Positions 43,401 through 58,400 of a stretch of 64,000 nucleotides of DNA are shown here, one piece after another. Source of the stretch: Haemaphysalis longicornis (Eukaryota; Arthropoda; Arachnida; Ixodida; Ixodidae); assembly GCA_013339765.2 (NCBI GenBank), contig CM023449.1:103332417-103396416 (forward strand), written 5' to 3'. Positions within the stretch are counted from its first letter, which is position 1. Every line of letters begins with the position of its first letter. A model generated the notes under the pieces. The model was not told where the DNA came from, searched no databases, and saw only the letters and a list, made by a program, of their open reading frames with translations. The translations under genes were made by a program, and so were the position numbers.

Positions 43401-46400
43401 GTGTTATCTTTCCTTCTTCATTCACTTAAAATGAAGTCAATTTAGTTTTTTGTTGTTTCACTGGGACTTTGACATGCCCATTTCCTGTTCTTTTGTTTTT
43501 AAAAGAATGTGTCAACTCACCGGTATACATCCGCAACTGTTGCAAATGCCGTTTCTAAGGTTTCCCACTCACCGTTCTCCCATTTGCTTCTAACCAACCT
43601 TTGTGTAAATTCTCCTATCACAATTGTGAAGTGTTATCTTTCCTTCTTCATTCACTTAAAATGAAGTCAATTTAGTTTTTTGTTTTTTCATTGGGACTTT
43701 GACATGCCCATTTCCTGTTCTTTTGTTTTTAAAAGAATGTGTCAACTCACCGGTATACATCCGCAACTGTTGCAAATGCCGTTTCTAAGGTTTCCCACTC
43801 ACCGTTCTCCCATTTGCTTCTAACCAACCTTTGTGTAAATTCTCCTATCACAATTGTGAAGTGTTATCTTTCCTTCTTCATTCACTTAAAATGAAGTCAA
43901 TTTAGTTTTTTGTTGTTTCACTGGGACTTTGACATGCCCATTTCCTGTTCTTTTGTTTTTAAAAGAATGTGTCAACTCACCGGTATACATCCGCAACTGT
44001 TGCAAATGCCGTTTCTAAGGTTTCCCACTCACCGTTCTCCCATTTGCTTCTAACCAACCTTTGTGTAAATTCTCATATCACAATTGTGAACTGTATTATT
44101 TCCTTCTTCATTCACTTAAAATGAAGTCAATTTAGTTTTTTGTTGTTTCACTGGGACTTTGACATGCCCATTTCCTGTTCTTTTGTTTGTAAATGAATGT
44201 GTCAACTCACCGGTATACATCCGCAACTGTTGCAAATGCCGTTTCTAAGGTTTCCCACTCACCGTTCTCCCATTTGCTTCTAACCAACCTTTGTGTAAAT
44301 TCTCCTATCACAATTGTGAAGTGTTATCTTTCCTTCTTCATTCACTTAAAATGAAGTCAATTTAGTTTTTTGTTTTTTCCTGGGACTTTGACATGCCCAT
44401 TTCCTGTTCTTTTGTTTTTAAAAGAATGTGTCAACTCACCGGTATACATCCGCAACTGTTGCAAATGCCGTTTCTAAGGTTTCCCACTCACCGTTCTCCC
44501 ATTTGCTTCTAACCAACCTTTGTGTAAATTCTCCTATCACAATTGTGAAGTGTTATCTTTCCTTCTTCATTCACTTAAAATGAAGTCAATTTAGTTTTTT
44601 GTTTTTCATTGGGACTTTGACATGCCCATTTCCTGTTCTTTTGTTTTTAAAAGAATGTGTCAACTCACCGGTATACATCCGCAACTGTTGCAAATGCCGT
44701 TTCTAAGGTTTCCCACTCACCGTTCTCCCATTTGCTTCTAACCAACCTTTGTGTAAATTCTCCTATCACAATTGTGAAGTGTTATCTTTCCTTCTTCATT
44801 CACTTAAAATGAAGTCAATTTAGTTTTTTGTTTTTCATTGGGACTTTGACATGCCCATTTCCTGTTCTTTTGTTTTTAAAAGAATGTGTCAACTCACCGG
44901 TATACATCCGCAACTGTTGCAAATGCCGTTTCTAAGGTTTCCCACTCACCGTTCTCCCATTTGCTTCTAACCAACCTTTGTGTAAATTCTCCTATCACAA
45001 TTGTGAAGTGTTATCTTTCCTTCTTCATTCACTTAAAATGAAGTCAATTTAGTTTTTTGTTTTTTCACTGGGACTTTGACATGCCCATTTCCTGTTCTTT
45101 TGTTTTTAAAAGAATGTGTCAACTCACCGGTATACATCCGCAACTGTTGCAAATGCCGTTTCTAAGGTTTCCCACTCACCGTTCTCCCATTTGCTTCTAA
45201 CCAACCTTTGTGTAAATTCTCCTATCACAATTGTGAAGTGTTATCTTTCCTTCTTCATTCACTTAAAATGAAGTCAATTTAGTTTTTTGTTGTTTCACTG
45301 GGACTTTGACATGCCCATTTCCTGTTCTTTTGTTTTTAAAAGAATGTGTCAACTCACCGGTATACATCCGCAACTGTTGCAAATGCCGTTTCTAAGGTTT
45401 CCCACTCACCGTTCTCCCATTTGCTTCTAACCAACCTTTGTGTAAATTCTCCTATCACAATTGTGAAGTGTTATCTTTCCTTCTTCATTCACTTAAAATG
45501 AAGTCAATTTAGTTTTTTGTTGTTTCACTGGGACTTTGACATGCCCATTTCCTGTTCTTTTGTTTTTAAAAGAATGTGTCAACTCACCGGTATACATCCG
45601 CAACTGTTGCAAATGCCGTTTCTAAGGTTTCCCACTCACCGTTCTCCCATTTGCTTCTAACCAACCTTTGTGTAAATTCTCCTATCACAATTGTGAAGTG
45701 TTATCTTTCCTTCTTCATTCACTTAAAATGAAGTCAATTTAGTTTTTTGTTTTTTCACTGGACTTTGACATGCCCATTTCCTGTTCTTTTGTTTTTAAAA
45801 GAATGTGTCAACTCACCGGTATACATCCGCAACTGTTGCAAATGCCGTTTCTAAGGTTTCCCACTCACCGTTCTCCCATTTGCTTCTAACCAACCTTTGT
45901 GTAAATTCTCCTATCACAATTGTGAAGTGTTATCTTTCCTTCTTCATTCACTTAAAATGAAGTCAATTTAGTTTTTTGTTTTTTCACTGGAACTTCGACA
46001 TGCCCATTTCCTGTTCTTTTGTTTTTAAAAGAATGTGTCAACTCACCGGTATACATCCGCAACTGTTGCAAATGCCGTTTCTAAGGTTTCCCACTCACCG
46101 TTCTCCCATTTGCTTCTAACCAACCTTTGTGTAAATTCTCCTATCACAATTGTGAAGTGTTATCTTTCCTTCTTCATTCACTTAAAATGAAGTCAATTTA
46201 GTTTTTTGTTTTTTCCTGGGACTTTGACATGACCATTTCCTGTTCTTTTGTTTTTAAAAGAATGTGTCAACTCACCGGTATACATCCGCAACTGTTGCAA
46301 ATGCCGTTTCTAAGGTTTCCCACTCACCGTTCTCCCATTTGCTTCTAACCAACCTTTGTGTAAATTCTCCTATCACAATTGTGAAGTGTTATCTTTCCTT

Positions 46401-49400
46401 CTTCATTCACTTAAAATGAAGTCAATTTAGTTTTTTGTTTTTTCACTGGGACTTTGACATGCCCATTTCCTGTTCTTTTGTTTTTAAAAGAATGTGTCAA
46501 CTCACCGGTATACATCCGCAACTGTTGCAAATGCCGTTTCTAAGGTTTCCCACTCACCGTTCTCCCATTTGCTTCTAACCAACCTTTGTGTAAATTCTCC
46601 TATCACAATTGTGAAGTGTTATCTTTCCTTCTTCATTCACTTAAAATGAAGTCAATTTAGTTTTTTGTTTTTCACTGGGACTTTGACATGCCCATTTCCT
46701 GTTCTTTTGTTTTTAAAAGAATGTGTCAACTCACCGGTATACATCCGCAACTGTTGCAAATGCCGTTTCTAAGGTTTCCCACTCACCGTTCTCCCATTTG
46801 CTTCTAACCAACCTTTGTGTAAATTCTCCTATCACAATTGTGAAGTGTTATCTTTCCTTCTTCATTCACTTAAAATGAAGTCAATTTAGTTTTTTGTTTT
46901 TTCACTGGGACTTTGACATGCCCATTTCCTGTTCTTTTGTTTTTAAAAGAATGTGTCAACTCACCGGTATACATCCGCAACTGTTGCAAATGCCGTTTCT
47001 AAGGTTTCCCACTCACCGTTCTCCCATTTGCTTCTAACCAACCTTTGTGTAAATTCTCATATCACAATTGTGAAGTGTTATCTTTCCTTCTTCATTCACT
47101 TAAAATGAAGTCAATTTAGTTTTTGTTGTTTTATTGGGACTTTGACATGCCCATTTCCTGTTCTTTTGTTTGTAAACGAATGTGTCAACTCACCGGTATA
47201 CATCCGCAACTGTTGCAAATGCCGTTTCTAAGGTTTCCCACTCACCGTTCTCCCATTTGCTTCTAACCAACCTTTGTGTAAATTCTCCTATCACAATTGT
47301 GAAGTGTTATCTTTCCTTCTTCATTCACTTAAAATGAAGTCAATTTAGTTTTTTGTTTTTCATTGGGACTTTGACATGCCCATTTCCTGTTCTTTTGTTT
47401 TTAAAAGAATGTGTCAACTCACCGGTATACATCCGCAACTGTTGCAAATGCCGTTTCTAAGGTTTCCCACTCACCGTTCTCCCATTTGCTTCTAACCAAC
47501 CTTTGTGTAAATTCTCCTATCACAATTGTGAAGTGTTATCTTTCCTTCTTCATTCACTTAAAATGAAGTCAATTTAGTTTTTTGTTTTTTCATTGGGACT
47601 TTGACATGCCCATTTCCTGTTCTTTTGTTTTTAAAAGAATGTGTCAACTCACCGGTATACATCCGCAACTGTTGCAAATGCCGTTTCTAAGGTTTCCCAC
47701 TCACCGTTCTCCCATTTGCTTCTAACCAACCTTTGTGTAAATTCTCCTATCACAATTGTGAAGTGTTATCTTTCCTTCTTCATTCACTTAAAATGAAGTC
47801 AATTTAGTTTTTTGTTTTTTCCTGGGACTTTGACATGCCCATTTCCTGTTCTTTTGTTTTTAAAAGAATGTGTCAACTCACCGGTATACATCCGCAACTG
47901 TTGCAAATGCCGTTTCTAAGGTTTCCCACTCACCGTTCTCCCATTTGCTTCTAACCAACCTTTGTGTAAATTCTCATATCACAATTGTGAACTGTAATAT
48001 TTCCTTCTTCATTCACTTAAAATGAAGTCAATTTAGTTTTTTGTTTTTTCCCTGGGACTTTGACATGCCCATTTCCTGTTCTTTTGTTTTTAAAAGAATG
48101 TGTCAACTCACCGGTATACATCCGCAACTGTTGCAAATGCCGTTTCTAAGGTTTCCCACTCACCGTTCTCCCATTTGCTTCTAACCAACCTTTGTGTAAA
48201 TTCTCCTATCACAATTGTGAAGTGTTATCTTTCCTTCTTCATTCACTTAAAATGAAGTCAATTTAGTTTTTTGTTTTTTCACTTGGGACTTTGACATGCC
48301 CATTTCCTGTTCTTTTGTTTTTAAAAGAATGTGTCAACTCACCGGTATACATCCGCAACTGTTGCAAATGCCGTTTCTAAGGTTTCCCACTCACCGTTCT
48401 CCCATTTGCTTCTAACCAACCTTTGTGTAAATTCTCCTATCACAATTGTGAAGTGTTATCTTTCCTTCTTCATTCACTTAAAATGAAGTCAATTTAGTTT
48501 TTTGTTTTTTCCCTGGGACTTTGACATGCCCATTTCCTGTTCTTTTGTTTTTAAAAGAATGTGTCAACTCACCGGTATACATCCGCAACTGTTGCAAATG
48601 CCGTTTCTAAGGTTTCCCACTCACCGTTCTCCCATTTGCTTCTAACCAACCTTTGTGTAAATTCTCCTATCACAATTGTGAACTGTTATCTTTCCTTCTT
48701 CATTCACTTAAAATGAAGTCAATTTAGTTTTTTGTTGTTTTATTGGGACTTTGACATGCCCATTTCCTGTTCTTTTGTTTTTAAAAGAATGTGTCAACTC
48801 ACCGGTATACATCCGCAACTGTTGCAAATGCCGTTTCTAAGGTTTCCCACTCACCGTTCTCCCATTTGCTTCTAACCAACCTTTGTGTAAATTCTCCTAT
48901 CACAATTGTGAAGTGTTATCTTTCCTTCTTCATTCACTTAAAATGAAGTCAATTTAGTTTTTTGTTTTTCATTGGGACTTTGACATGCCCATTTCCTGTT
49001 CTTTTGTTTGTAAAAGAATGTGTCAACTCACCGGTATACATCCGCAACTGTTGCAAATGCCGTTTCTAAGGTTTCCCACTCACCGTTCTCCCATTTGCTT
49101 CTAACCAACCTTTGTGTAAATTCTCCTATCACAATTGTGAAGTGTTATCTTTCCTTCTTCATTCACTTAAAATGAAGTCAATTTAGTTTTTTGTTTTTTC
49201 CCTGGGACTTTGACATGCCCATTTCCTGTTCTTTTGTTTTTAAAAGAATGTGTCAACTCACCGGTATACATCCGCAACTGTTGCAAATGCTGTTTCTAAG
49301 GTTTCCCACTCACCGTTCTCCCATTTGCTTCTAACCAACCTTTGTGTAAATTCTCATATCACAATTGTGAACTGTAATATTTCCTTCTTCATTCACTTAA

Positions 49401-52400
49401 AATGAAGTCAATTTAGTTTTTTGTTGTTTCACTGGGACTTTGACATGCCCATTTCCTGTTCTTTTGTTTTTAAAAGAATGTGTCAACTCACCGGTATACA
49501 TCCGCAACTGTTGCAAATGCCGTTTCTAAGGTTTCCCACTCACCGTTCTCCCATTTGCTTCTAACCAACCTTTGTGTAAATTCTCATATCACAATTGTGA
49601 ACTGTATATTTCCTTCTTCATTCACTTAAAATGAAGTCAATTTAGTTTTTTGTTTTTCATTGGGACTTTGACATGCCCATTTCCTGTTCTTTTGTTTTTA
49701 AAAGAATGTGTCAACTCACCGGTATACATCCGCAACTGTTGCAAATGCCGTTTCTAAGGTTTCCCACTCACCGTTCTCCCATTTGCTTCTAACCAACCTT
49801 TGTGTAAATTCTCCTATCACAATTGTGAAGTGTTATCTTTCCTTCTTCATTCACTTAAAATGAAGTCAATTTAGTTTTTTGTTTTTTCCTGGGACTTTGA
49901 CATGCCCATTTCCTGTTCTTTTGTTTTTAAAAGAATGTGTCAACTCACCGGTATACATCCGCAACTGTTGCAAATGCCGTTTCTAAGGTTTCCCACTCAC
50001 CGTTCTCCCATTTGCTTCTAACCAACCTTTGTGTAAATTCTCCTATCACAATTGTGAAGTGTTATCTTTCCTTCTTCATTCACTTAAAATGAAGTCAATT
50101 TAGTTTTTTGTTTTTTCACTGGGACTTTGACATGCCCATTTCCTGTTCTTTTGTTTTTAAAAGAATGTGTCAACTCACCGGTATACATCCGCAACTGTTG
50201 CAAATGCCGTTTCTAAGGTTTCCCACTCACCGTTCTCCCATTTGCTTCTAACCAACCTTTGTGTAAATTCTCCTATCACAATTGTGAAGTGTTATCTTTC
50301 CTTCATTCACTTAAAATGAAGTCAATTTAGTTTTTTGTTTTTCCCTGGGACTTTGACATGCCCATTTCCTGTTCTTTTGTTTTTAAAAGAATGTGTCAAC
50401 TCACCGGTATACATCCGCAACTGTTGCAAATGCCGTTTCTAAGGTTTCCCACTCACCGTTCTCCCATTTGCTTCTAACCAACCTTTGTGTAAATTCTCCT
50501 ATCACAATTGTGAAGTGTTATCTTTCCTTCATTCACTTAAAATGAAGTCAATTTAGTTTTTTGTTTTTCCCTGGGACTTTGACATGCCCATTTCCTGTTC
50601 TTTTGTTTTTAAAAGAATGTGTCAACTCACCGGTATACATCCGCAACTGTTGCAAATGCCGTTTCTAAGGTTTCCCACTCACCGTTCTCCCATTTGCTTC
50701 TAACCAACCTTTGTGTAAATTCTCCTATCACAATTGTGAAGTGTTATCTTTCCTTCTTCATTCACTTAAAATGAAGTCAATTTAGTTTTTTGTTTTTTCA
50801 CTGGGACTTTGACATGCCCATTTCCTGTTCTTTTGTTTTTAAAAGAATGTGTCAACTCACCGGTATACATCCGCAACTGTTGCAAATGCCGTTTCTAAGG
50901 TTTCCCACTCACCGTTCTCCCATTTGCTTCTAACCAACCTTTGTGTAAATTCTCCTATCACAATTGTGAAGTGTTATCTTTCCTTCTTCATTCACTTAAA
51001 ATGAAGTCAATTTAGTTTTTTGTTTTTTACTTGGGACTTTGACATGCCCATTTCCTGTTCTTTTGTTTTTAAAAGAATGTGTCAACTCACCGGTATACAT
51101 CCGCAACTGTTGCAAATGCCGTTTCTAAGGTTTCCCACTCACCGTTCTCCCATTTGCTTCTAACCAACCTTTGTGTAAATTCTCCTATCACAATTGTGAA
51201 GTGTATATTTCCTTCTTCATTCACTTAAAATGAAGTCAATTTAGTTTTTTGTTGTTTCACTGGGACTTTGACATGCCCATTTCCTGTTCTTTTGTTTTTA
51301 AAAGAATGTGTCAACTCACCGGTATACATCCGCAACTGTTGCAAATGCCGTTTCTAAGGTTTCCCACTCACCGTTCTCCCATTTGCTTCTAACCAACCTT
51401 TGTGTAAATTCTCCTATCACAATTGTGAAGTGTTATCTTTCCTTCTTCATTCACTTAAAATGAAGTCAATTTAGTTTTTTGTTTTTTCCCTGGGACTTTG
51501 ACATGCCCATTTCCTGTTCTTTTGTTTTTAAAAGAATGTGTCAACTCACCGGTATACATCCGCAACTGTTGCAAATGCTGTTTCTAAGGTTTCCCACTCA
51601 CCGTTCTCCCATTTGCTTCTAACCAACCTTTGTGTAAATTCTCATATCACAATTGTGAACTGTAATATTTCCTTCTTCATTCACTTAAAATGAAGTCAAT
51701 TTAGTTTTTGTTGTTTTCACTGGGACTTTGACATGCCCATTTCCTGTTCTTTTGTTTTTAAAGAATGTGTCAACTCACCGGTATACATCCGCAACTGTTG
51801 CAAATGCCGTTTCTAAGGTTTCCCACTCACCGTTCTCCCATTTGCTTCTAACCAACCTTTGTGTAAATTCTCCTATCACAATTGTGAAGTGTTATCTTTC
51901 CTTCTTCATTCACTTAAAATGAAGTCAATTTAGTTTTTTGTTTTTCACTGGGACTTTGACATGCCCATTTCCTGTTCTTTTGTTTTTAAAAGAATGTGTC
52001 AACTCACCGGTATACATCCGCAACTGTTGCAAATGCCGTTTCTAAGGTTTCCCACTCACCGTTCTCCCATTTGCTTCTAACCAACCTTTGTGTAAATTCT
52101 CCTATCACAATTGTGAAGTGTTATCTTTCCTTCTTCATTCACTTAAAATGAAGTCAATTTAGTTTTTTGTTTTTTCATTGGGACTTTGACATGCCCATTT
52201 CCTGTTCTTTTGTTTTTAAAAGAATGTTTCAACTCACCGGTATACATCCGCAACTGTTGCAAATGCCGTTTCTAAGGTTTCCCACTCACCGTTCTCCCAT
52301 TTGCTTCTAACCAACCTTTGTGTAAATTCTCCTATCACAATTGTGAAGTGTTATCTTTCCTTCTTCATTCACTTAAAATGAAGTCAATTTAGTTTTTTGT

Positions 52401-55400
52401 TTTTCATTGGGACTTTGACATGCCCATTTCCTGTTCTTTTGTTTTTAAAAGAATGTGTCAACTCACCGGTATACATCCGCAACTGTTGCAAATGCCGTTT
52501 CTAAGGTTTCCCACTCACCGTTCTCCCATTTGCTTCTAACCAACCTTTGTGTAAATTCTCCTATCACAATTGTGAAGTGTTATCTTTCCTTCTTCATTCA
52601 CTTAAAATGAAGTCAATTTAGTTTTTTGTTTTTCACTGAGACTTTGACATGCCCATTTCCTGTTCTTTTGTTTTTAAAAGAATGTGTCAACTCACCGGTA
52701 TACATCCGCAACTGTTGCAAATGCCGTTTCTAAGGTTTCCCACTCACCGTTCTCCCATTTGCTTCTAACCAACCTTTGTGTAAATTCTCCTATCACAATT
52801 GTGAAGTGTTATCTTTCCTTCTTCATTCACTTAAAATGAAGTCAATTTAGTTTTTTGTTTTTCACTGGGACTTTGACATGCCCATTTCCTGTTCTTTTGT
52901 TTTTAAAAGAATGTGTCAACTCACCGGTATACATCCGCAACTGTTGCAAATGCCGTTTCTAAGGTTTCCCACTCACCGTTCTCCCATTTGCTTCTAACCA
53001 ACCTTTGTGTAAATTCTCCTATCACAATTGTGAAGTGTTATCTTTCCTTCTTCATTCACTTAAAATGAAGTCAATTTAGTTTTTTGTTTTTCCCTGGGAC
53101 TTTGACATGCCCATTTCCTGTTCTTTTGTTTTTAAAAGAATGTGTCAACTCACCGGTATACATCCGCAACTGTTGCAAATGCCGTTTCTAAGGTTTCCCA
53201 CTCACCGTTCTCCCATTTGCTTCTAACCAACCTTTGTGTAAATTCTCCTATCACAATTGTGAAGTGTTATCTTTCCTTCTTCATTCACTTAAAATGAAGT
53301 CAATTTAGTTTTTTGTTTTTTCATTGGGACTTTGACATGCCCATTTCCTGTTCTTTTGTTTTTAAAAGAATGTGTCAACTCACCGGTATACATCCGCAAC
53401 TGTTGCAAATGCCGTTTCTAAGGTTTCCCACTCACCGTTCTCCCATTTGCTTCTAACCAACCTTTGTGTAAATTCTCCTATCACAATTGTGAAGTGTTAT
53501 CTTTCCTTCTTCATTCACTTAAAATGAAGTCAATTTAGTTTTTTGTTTTTTCACTGGGACTTTGACATGCCCATTTCCTGTTCTTTTGTTTTTAAAAGAA
53601 TGTGTCAACTCACCGGTATACATCCGCAACTGTTGCAAATGCCGTTTCTAAGGTTTCCCACTCACCGTTCTCCCATTTGCTTCTAACCAACCTTTGTGTA
53701 AATTCTCCTATCACAATTGTGAAGTGTTATCTTTCCTTCTTCATTCACTTAAAATGAAGTCAATTTAGTTTTTTGTTTTTCATTGGGACTTTGACATGCC
53801 CATTTCCTGTTCTTTTGTTTTTAAAAGTATGTGTCAACTCACCGGTATACATCCGCAACTGTTGCAAAGGCCGTTTCTAAGGTTTCCCACTCACCGTTCT
53901 CCCATTTGCTTCTAACCAACCTTTGTGTAAATTCTCCTATCACAATTGTGAAGTGTTATATTTCCTTCTTCATTCACTTAAATGAAGTCAATTTAGTTTT
54001 TTGTTTTTTCATTGGGACTTTGACATGCCCATTTCCTGTTCTTTTGTTTGTAAATGAATGTGTCAACTCACCGGTATACATCCGCAACTGTTGCAAATGC
54101 CGTTTCTAAGGTTTCCCACTCACCGTTCTCCCATTTGCTTCTAACCAACCTTTGTGTAAATTCTCCTATCACAATTGTGAAGTGTTATCTTTCCTTCTTC
54201 ATTCACTTAAAATGAAGTCAATTTAGTTTTTTGTTTTTTCCTGGGACTTTGACATGCCCATTTCCTGTTCTTTTGTTTTTAAAAGAATGTGTCAACTCAC
54301 CGGTATACATCCGCAACTGTTGCAAATGCTCGTTTCTAAGGTTTCCCACTCACCGTTCTCCCATTTGCTTCTAACCAACCTTTGTGTAAATTCTCCTATC
54401 ACAATTGTGAACTGTAATATTTCCTTCTTCATTCACCTAAAATGAAGTCAATTTAGTTTTTTGTTGTTTTACTGGGACTTTGACATGCCCATTTCCTGTT
54501 CTTTTGTTTTTAAAAGAATGTGTCAACTCACCGGTATACATCCGCAACTGTTGCAAATGCCGTTTCTAAGGTTTCCCACTCACCGTTCTCCCATTTGCTT
54601 CTAACCAACCTTTGTGTAAATTCTCATATCACAATTGTGAACTGTAATATTTCCTTCTTCATTCACTTAAAATGAAGTCAATTTAGTTTTTTGTTTTTCA
54701 TTGAGACTTTGACATGCCCATTTCCTGTTCTTTTGTTTGTAAATGAATGTGTCAACTCACCGGTATACATCCGCAACTGTTGCAAATGCCGTTTCTAAGG
54801 TTTCCCACTCACCGTTCTCCCATTTGCTTCTAACCAACCTTTGTGTAAATTCTCCTATCACAATTGTGAAGTGTTATCTTTCCTTCTTCATTCACTTAAA
54901 ATGAAGTCAATTTAGTTTTTTGTTTTTTCCCTGGGACTTTGACATGCCCATTTCCTGTTCTTTTGTTTTTAAAAGAATGTGTCAACTCACCGGTATACAT
55001 CCGCAACTGTTGCAAATGCCGTTTCTAAGGTTTCCCACTCACCGTTCTCCCATTTGCTTCTAACCAACCTTTGTGTAAATTCTCCTATCACAATTGTGAA
55101 GTGTTATCTTTCCTTCTTCATTCACTTAAAATGAAGTCAATTTAGTTTTTTGTTGTTTTCACTGGGACTTTGACATGCCCATTTCCTGTTCTTTTGTTTT
55201 TAAAAGAATGTGTCAACTCACCGGTATACATCCGCAACTGTTGCAAATGCCGTTTCTAAGGTTTCCCACTCACCGTTCTCCCATTTGCTTCTAACCAACC
55301 TTTGTGTAAATTCTCCTATCACAATTGTGAAGTGTTATCTTTCCTTCTTCATTCACTTAAAATGAAGTCAATTTAGTTTTTTGTTTTTCATTGGGACTTT

Positions 55401-58400
55401 GACATGCCCATTTCCTGTTCTTTTGTTTTTAAAAGAATGTGTCAACTCACCGGTATACATCCGCAACTGTTGCAAATGCCGTTTCTAAGGTTTCCCACTC
55501 ACCGTTCTCCCATTTGCTTCTAACCAACCTTTGTGTAAATTCTCCTATCACAATTGTGAAGTGTTATCTTTCCTTCTTCATTCACTTAAAATGAAGTCAA
55601 TTTAGTTTTTTGTTTTTCCTTGGGACTTTGACATGCCCATTTCCTGTTCTTTTGTTTTTAAAAGAATGTGTCAACTCACCGGTATACATCCGCAACTGTT
55701 GCAAATGCCGTTTCTAAGGTTTCCCACTCACCGTTCTCCCATTTGCTTCTAACCAACCTTTGTGTAAATTCTCCTATCACAATTGTGAAGTGTTATCTTT
55801 CCTTCTTCATTCACTTAAAATGAAGTCAATTTAGTTTTTTGTTTTTCATTGGGACTTTGACATGCCCATTTCCTGTTCTTTTGTTTTTAAAAGAATGTGT
55901 CAACTCACCGGTATACATCCGCAACTGTTGCAAATGCCGTTTCTAAGGTTTCCCACTCACCGTTCTCCCATTTGCTTCTAACCAACCTTTGTGTAAATTC
56001 TCATATCACAATTGGGAACTGTAATATTTCCTTCTTCATTCACTTAAAATGAAGTCAATTTAGTTTTTTGTTGTTTCACTGGGACTTTGACATGCCCATT
56101 TCCTGTTCTTTTGTTTTTAAAAGAATGTGTCAACTCACCGGTATACATCCGCAACTGTTGCAAATGCCGTTTCTAAGGTTTCCCACTCACCGTTCTCCCA
56201 TTTGCTTCTAACCAACCTTTGTGTAAATTCTCCTATCACAATTGTGAAGTGTTATCTTTCCTTCTTCATTCACTTAAAATGAAGTCAATTTAGTTTTTTG
56301 TTTTTTCCCTGGGACTTTGACATGCCCATTTCCTGTTCTTTTGTTTTTAAAGAATGTGTCAACTCACCGGTATACATCCGCAACTGTTGCAAATGCCGTT
56401 TCTAAGGTTTCCCACTCACCGTTCTCCCATTTGCTTCTAACCAACCTTTGTGTAAATTCTCCTATCACAATTGTGAAGTGTTATCTTTCCTTCTTCATTC
56501 ACTTAAAATGAAGTCAATTTAGTTTTTTGTTTTTTCCCTGGGACTTTGACATGCCCATTTCCTGTTCTTTTGTTTTTAAAAGAATGTGTCAACTCACCGG
56601 TATACATCCGCAACTGTTGCAAATGCCGTTTCTAAGGTTTCCCACTCACCGTTCTCCCATTTGCTTCTAACCAACCTTTGTGTAAATTCTCCTATCACAA
56701 TTGTGAAGTGTTATCTTTCCTTCTTCATTCACTTAAAATGAAGTCAATTTAGTTTTTTGTTTTTTCCTGGGACTTTGACATGCCCATTTCCTGTTCTTTT
56801 GTTTTTAAAAGAATGTGTCAACTCACCGGTATACATCCGCAACTGTTGCAAATGCCTTTTTTTAAGGTTTCCCACTCACCGTTCTCCCATTTGCTTCTAA
56901 CCAACCTTTGTGTAAATTCTCATATCACAATTGTGAACGTGTTATCTTTCCTTCTTCATTCACTTAAAATGAAGTCAATTTAGTTTTTTGTTTTTTCACT
57001 GGGACTTTGACATGCCCATTTCCTGTTCTTTTGTTTTTAAAAGAATGTGTCAACTCACCGGTATACATCCGCAACTGTTGCAAATGCCGTTTCTAAGGTT
57101 TCCCACTCACCGTTCTCCCATTTGCTTCTAACCAACCTTTGTGTAAATTCTCCTATCACAATTGTGAAGTGTTATCTTTCCTTCTTCATTCACTTAAAAT
57201 GAAGTCAATTTAGTTTTTTGTTTTTTCCTGGGACTTTGACATGCCCATTTCCTGTTCTTTTGTTTTTAAAAGAATGTGTCAACTCACCGGTATACATCCG
57301 CAACTGTTGCAAATGCCGTTTCTAAGGTTTCCCACTCACCGTTCTCCCATTTGCTTCTAACCAACCTTTGTGTAAATTCTCATATCACAATTGTGAAGTG
57401 TTATCTTTCCTTCTTCATTCACTTAAAATGAAGTCAATTTAGTTTTTTGTTTTTCACTGGGACTTTGACATGCCCATTTCCTGTTCTTTTGTTTTTAAAA
57501 GAATGTGTCAACTCACCGGTATACATCCGCAACTGTTGCAAATGCCGTTTCTAAGGTTTCCCACTCACCGTTCTCCCATTTGCTTCTAACCAACCTTTGT
57601 GTAAATTCTCCTATCACAATTGTGAACGTGTATCTTTCCTTCTTCATTCACTTAAAATGAAGTCAATTTATATTTTTGTTGTTTCACCGGGACTTTGACA
57701 TGCCCATTTCCTGTTCTTTTGTTTTTAAAGAATGTGTCAACTCACCGGTATACATCCGCAACTGTTGCAAATGCCGTTTCTAAGGTTTCCCACTCACCGT
57801 TCTCCCATTTGCTTCTAACCAACCTTTGTGTAAATTCTCCTATCACAATTGTGAAGTGTTATCTTTCCTTCTTCATTCACTTAAAATGAAGTCAATTTAG
57901 TTTTTTGTTTTTCATGGGACTTTGACATGCCCATTTCCTGTTCTTTTGTTTTTAAAAGAATGTGTCAACTCACCGGTATACATCCGCAACTGTTGCAAAT
58001 GCCGTTTCTAAGGTTTCCCACTCACCGTTCTCCCATTTGCTTCTAACCAACCTTTGTGTAAATTCTCCTATCACAATTGTGAAGTGTTATCTTTCCTTCT
58101 TCATTCACTTAAAATGAAGTCAATTTAGTTTTTTGTTTTTTCCTGGGACTTTGACATGCCCATTTCCTGTTCTTTTGTTTTTAAAAGAATGTGTCAACTC
58201 ACCGGTATACATCCGCAACTGTTGCAAATGCCGTTTCTAAGGTTTCCCACTCACCGTTCTCCCATTTGCTTCTAACCAACCTTTGTGTAAATTCTCATAT
58301 CCCAATTGTGAAGTGTTATCTTTCCTTCTTCATTCACTTAAAATGAAGTCAATTTAGTTTTTTGTTTTTTCCCTGGGACTTTGACATGCCCATTTCCTGT

